DNA of 15,242 bases from CAYLLN01 sp036496265 (lineage in GTDB: Bacteria > Planctomycetota > Planctomycetia > Pirellulales > Pirellulaceae): assembly GCA_036496265.1 (NCBI GenBank), contig DASXLL010000086.1, positions 1 through 15,242 on the forward strand. The letters are read 5' to 3'. A program made the position numbers and the translations under genes. This document shows positions 13,390 through 15,242 of the stretch, piece by piece; position 1 is the stretch's first letter; the number at the start of each line of letters is the position of its first letter. Below the pieces are notes generated by a model. The model ran no database searches. It had not been told where the DNA came from and saw only the letters and a program-made list of their open reading frames with translations.

Positions 13390-14796
13390 CTAATACGCGT
13401 TCTGCCGCTTCAGTACGACAAAAATCGTCCGGAACAGAATCGTGATGTCCAGCCACAACGACCATTCGCGGATGTATTCGTGGTCGCATTCGACGCGGCG
13501 CTGCATTTTTTCCAGCGTATCCGTCTCGCCCCGCCAGCCGCGAACCTGGGCCAGGCCCGTGATTCCAGGCTTAATCTTGTGCCGCAGCATATAGCCTTCA
13601 ATCATCTTGCGGTATTGCTCGTTGTGTGCCGACGCGTGCGGCCGCGGGCCGACCAGCGACATGCTGCCCACCAGCACATTGAAAATCTGCGGCAGCTCGT
13701 CGATGCTCGTGCGTCGCAGGATTGCCCCCAGCGGCGTCACCCGGCTGTCGCCCTGCTTCGCTTGGGTAACCTGATCGCCATCCTCACAAACGGTCATCGT
13801 CCGGAACTTCCAAACAAGGATCTCTTTCCCATCCAATCCATACCGCCTCTGACGAAAGAACACCGGCCCACGGCTGGTGAGTTTGATCGCGATGGCGACG
13901 GCGAGCATCGGAATTGTCAGCACGACAAATAGCAGCCCCGCCACGACCAGATCAAACAACCGTTTCACCAAACCGTCAACGCCGTACAGCGGATTTTCGA
14001 AGACGCTTACCGCCGGCAGCCCGCCAATATCGGTCCACCGCGAGTGCAGCATCTGGAAGACGAAGAAATCGGGCACGATATAGACGCTCGCAGTCGTGTC
14101 AGCCAACTTGCTCAGCACGCCCCGGATGCGTTCTTCAGCCCGCATCGGGAACGTAATGTAAATGCGGTCGATAAAGCCCGCACGGGCATCGGCCACGAGG
14201 TCGTCAATGTTACCAATCCGCTGCCGCAAACCTGCCGGCAGCTTCGCAGCCCGTTCCGGTGGCCGATCGTCGTAATAACCGGCCAGCCGCAGTCCTAGTT
14301 CCGGCATCTGGCTGATATTGTGAGCAAGCTGAATCCCGATCTCCGTAACGCCGACGATCGCACAGCCATTAGTGTGCATCCCTCGGAGCCAAAACGATTT
14401 TTGGGCGGCACGTAACAGCCCGCGTGAAGCAGTCAGCAGCAGCGCAGCACTCAGCAGCCAGCCGCCGAGTAGCCCGCGAGAAAATGCCGGCCAATTTCCA
14501 GTCGCAAACCCCACGCCAGCAAGAACTGCGAATGATAAGAGCCAGGTGCAGATTGCTGCGGCCGTTTCGCGACTCGTCGAAACCCCTCGCCAGCTGCGAT
14601 ACATCCCGGCGAACTCGGCCAAGAGGTAATGCACGATCAAGGCCGCCGCGCCCACCAGCAGATAGTCAGAAGACTTCCCACCGAAGAACCAGACCGCAAC
14701 CGCCAGCCCGCCAGCGACGCTCGCCCCATCGATCAAACGATACAGCGAGCCCAGCGTCGAAAACTGCTGATGAATGCGTCGTGCGGGCAGGCCCAT
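13390..14796 (-). CDS. Polyprenyl-phosphate sugar-1-phosphate transferase (WcaJ/WbaP type)
   Basis: A 468-residue membrane protein of typical length. N-terminal helices at about 22-40, 44-62, 82-100 and 108-125 are followed by a Rossmann-like middle domain ('CAIVGVTEIGIQLAHN', 145-160) and one helix at 284-305. The C-terminal bacterial sugar transferase domain shows KRLFD (278-282), 'SRGPVFFRQRRYGLDGKE', 'VWKFRTM' (328-334), 'RRTSIDELPQIFNVLVG' with the catalytic Asp-Glu pair D366/E367, 'MSLVGPRPH' and 'IKPGITGLAQVRGWRGET' (408-425). The family transfers a sugar-1-phosphate, usually glucose or galactose, from a nucleotide sugar to undecaprenyl phosphate, starting exopolysaccharide or glycan synthesis at the inner membrane. 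No other glycan genes are in view. I chose ATG 14796 because the longer frame to 14919 runs through a palindromic repeat and adds non-family sequence. cdsA follows after 104 repeat-rich bases. Confidence 0.93.
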   Translation of the reverse strand: MGLPARRIHQQFSTLGSLYRLIDGASVAGGLAVAVWFFGGKSSDYLLVGAAALIVHYLLAEFAGMYRSWRGVSTSRETAAAICTWLLSFAVLAGVGFATGNWPAFSRGLLGGWLLSAALLLTASRGLLRAAQKSFWLRGMHTNGCAIVGVTEIGIQLAHNISQMPELGLRLAGYYDDRPPERAAKLPAGLRQRIGNIDDLVADARAGFIDRIYITFPMRAEERIRGVLSKLADTTASVYIVPDFFVFQMLHSRWTDIGGLPAVSVFENPLYGVDGLVKRLFDLVVAGLLFVVLTIPMLAVAIAIKLTSRGPVFFRQRRYGLDGKEILVWKFRTMTVCEDGDQVTQAKQGDSRVTPLGAILRRTSIDELPQIFNVLVGSMSLVGPRPHASAHNEQYRKMIEGYMLRHKIKPGITGLAQVRGWRGETDTLEKMQRRVECDHEYIREWSLWLDITILFRTIFVVLKRQNAY

Positions 14797-14856
14797 GGCG
14801 TTGTTTTGGTGCGAGAGAATGGAGTATTCCGCTGCGCGAGTATAGGTCAGCCTAGG

Positions 14857-14909
14857 GTAGGGTGGGCTGTGCCCATCTTGGCGATATTGGTGGGCACAGC
14901 CCACCCTAC
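14857..14909. repeat. Perfect 19-bp inverted repeat with 15-base loop
   Basis: The arm GTAGGGTGGGCTGTGCCCA (14857-14875) has its exact reverse complement at 14891-14909. Read as protein it gives strings such as 'VGWAVPT' and 'GTAHPT', which I recall as recurrent spurious proteins from repeat families in planctomycetes, cyanobacteria and others. It lies between the divergent sugar transferase and lipoprotein genes, so it sits in the promoter or leader zone of both. Confidence 0.85.
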
Positions 14910-14962
14910 AAAGCAGCATCCAATTGAATCGCTTAGACTAAAAGTGCCGATTGTGAGGGCGA

Positions 14963-15242
14963 ATGTTGGCCATGGGCGATCGCATCGTGAAAAACGCGGG
15001 CTGGAGCGAGCCGTTGATGCTGGCGCTGTGCGCGATCGCCCTCTGCGGCTGCCCGAAGGCAGTTCAGCCGCCAGCCGCAGAGCCAAAAACGACAAAAGCA
15101 AACGCGATTACTCCCGTTGTTGCGGGCAGCGACAAAGCAGCGGAAGATGTAATCCAGCCATCGGACACGGCAGCCGAAGAGCAGCCGGCGATTGATGTGA
15201 CCCCGGTCGCTTCGATTCAAGCGACGCTCCCGCCCGAGCCGA
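14963..15242 (+). CDS. Putative lipoprotein, N-terminal part (3' end cut by window edge)
   Basis: The frame is open from 14963 to the right edge, giving 93 residues; an in-frame TGA lies at 14954-14956. The N-terminus has basic residues (DRIVKN), a hydrophobic run 'LMLALCAIALCGC', and a lipobox-like L-C-G-C that would put the lipidated Cys at residue 30. Mature sequence is Pro/Ala/Lys/Glu-rich low complexity ('PKAVQPPAAEPKTTKANA'), typical of a linker after a lipid anchor. No functional domain is reached. GTGAGGG ends three bases before ATG 14963; ATG 14972 in the same frame is an equally possible start with a wider spacing. It is divergent from the sugar transferase across a palindrome-bearing gap. 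The frame is not listed as a closed reading frame because its stop lies outside. Confidence 0.7.
   Translation, partial: MLAMGDRIVKNAGWSEPLMLALCAIALCGCPKAVQPPAAEPKTTKANAITPVVAGSDKAAEDVIQPSDTAAEEQPAIDVTPVASIQATLPPEP

Noticed and set aside
14797..14919. N-terminal extension of the sugar transferase
   Set aside because: It reads through the 19-bp inverted repeat and has no family sequence; the ATG at 14796 begins the conserved protein.

Overview
The window looks like chromosomal DNA of a planctomycete, probably of the Pirellulales type. The evidence is circumstantial: GC-rich DNA, several protein types I associate with that group (an FHA-GAF protein of the cyclase-linked kind, a long 'ELRREQLQLQ' coiled-coil protein, a ceramidase-like secreted enzyme, a Leu/Ile-variant CdsA), and gene junctions full of palindromes and period-7 tandem repeats. 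I see no tRNA, rRNA, CRISPR array, insertion sequence or phage gene. No gene set forms a recognisable defence or biosynthetic island. The striking structure lies between the genes.

Layout. 1-590 (-): start of an FHA-GAF signalling protein that runs off the left edge. 716-2398 (+): 561-residue coiled-coil protein, divergent from it. 2621-3954 (+): a translationally coupled pair, an HD-GYP phosphodiesterase-type protein and a single-domain PilZ protein, which together suggest c-di-GMP turnover and sensing. 3951-5949 (-): a short-chain dehydrogenase, with a helix-turn-helix regulator carrying an unrecognised sensor-like domain upstream of it. 6244-7248 (-): fatty acyl desaturase. 7522-8178 (-): membrane-anchored TlpA-like thioredoxin. 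8299-9291 (+): CtBP-like D-2-hydroxyacid dehydrogenase. 9369-9641 (+): a small uncharacterised protein, then 425 bases without a convincing gene. 10067-11434 (+): secreted ceramidase-like hydrolase. 11504-14796 (-): a run of three genes, an initiating sugar phosphotransferase, cdsA and a TrmH-family RNA methyltransferase. 14963-end (+): start of a lipoprotein.

How the genes may work together. The left part (FHA-GAF, coiled coil, HD-GYP, PilZ) is signalling and cell-architecture flavoured. The desaturase, CdsA and polyprenyl-phosphate sugar transferase act on membrane lipid or lipid carriers. Most other neighbours look like independent housekeeping units.

Repeats. Nearly every junction from 4.7 kb to the right edge carries a repeat. 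There are period-7 arrays at 4712-4768, 8265-8292 and around 13293-13378. Palindromic elements lie at 6176-6244, 7273-7320, 9834-9855, 11449-11553 and 14857-14909. The 105-bp element at 11449-11553 has exact 23-bp inverted ends and appears to have supplied the last 16 codons and the stop of the RNA methyltransferase gene. Sampled lines also suggest that the plus strand changes from G-rich to C-rich near 7.5-8.3 kb, whichever way the genes point.
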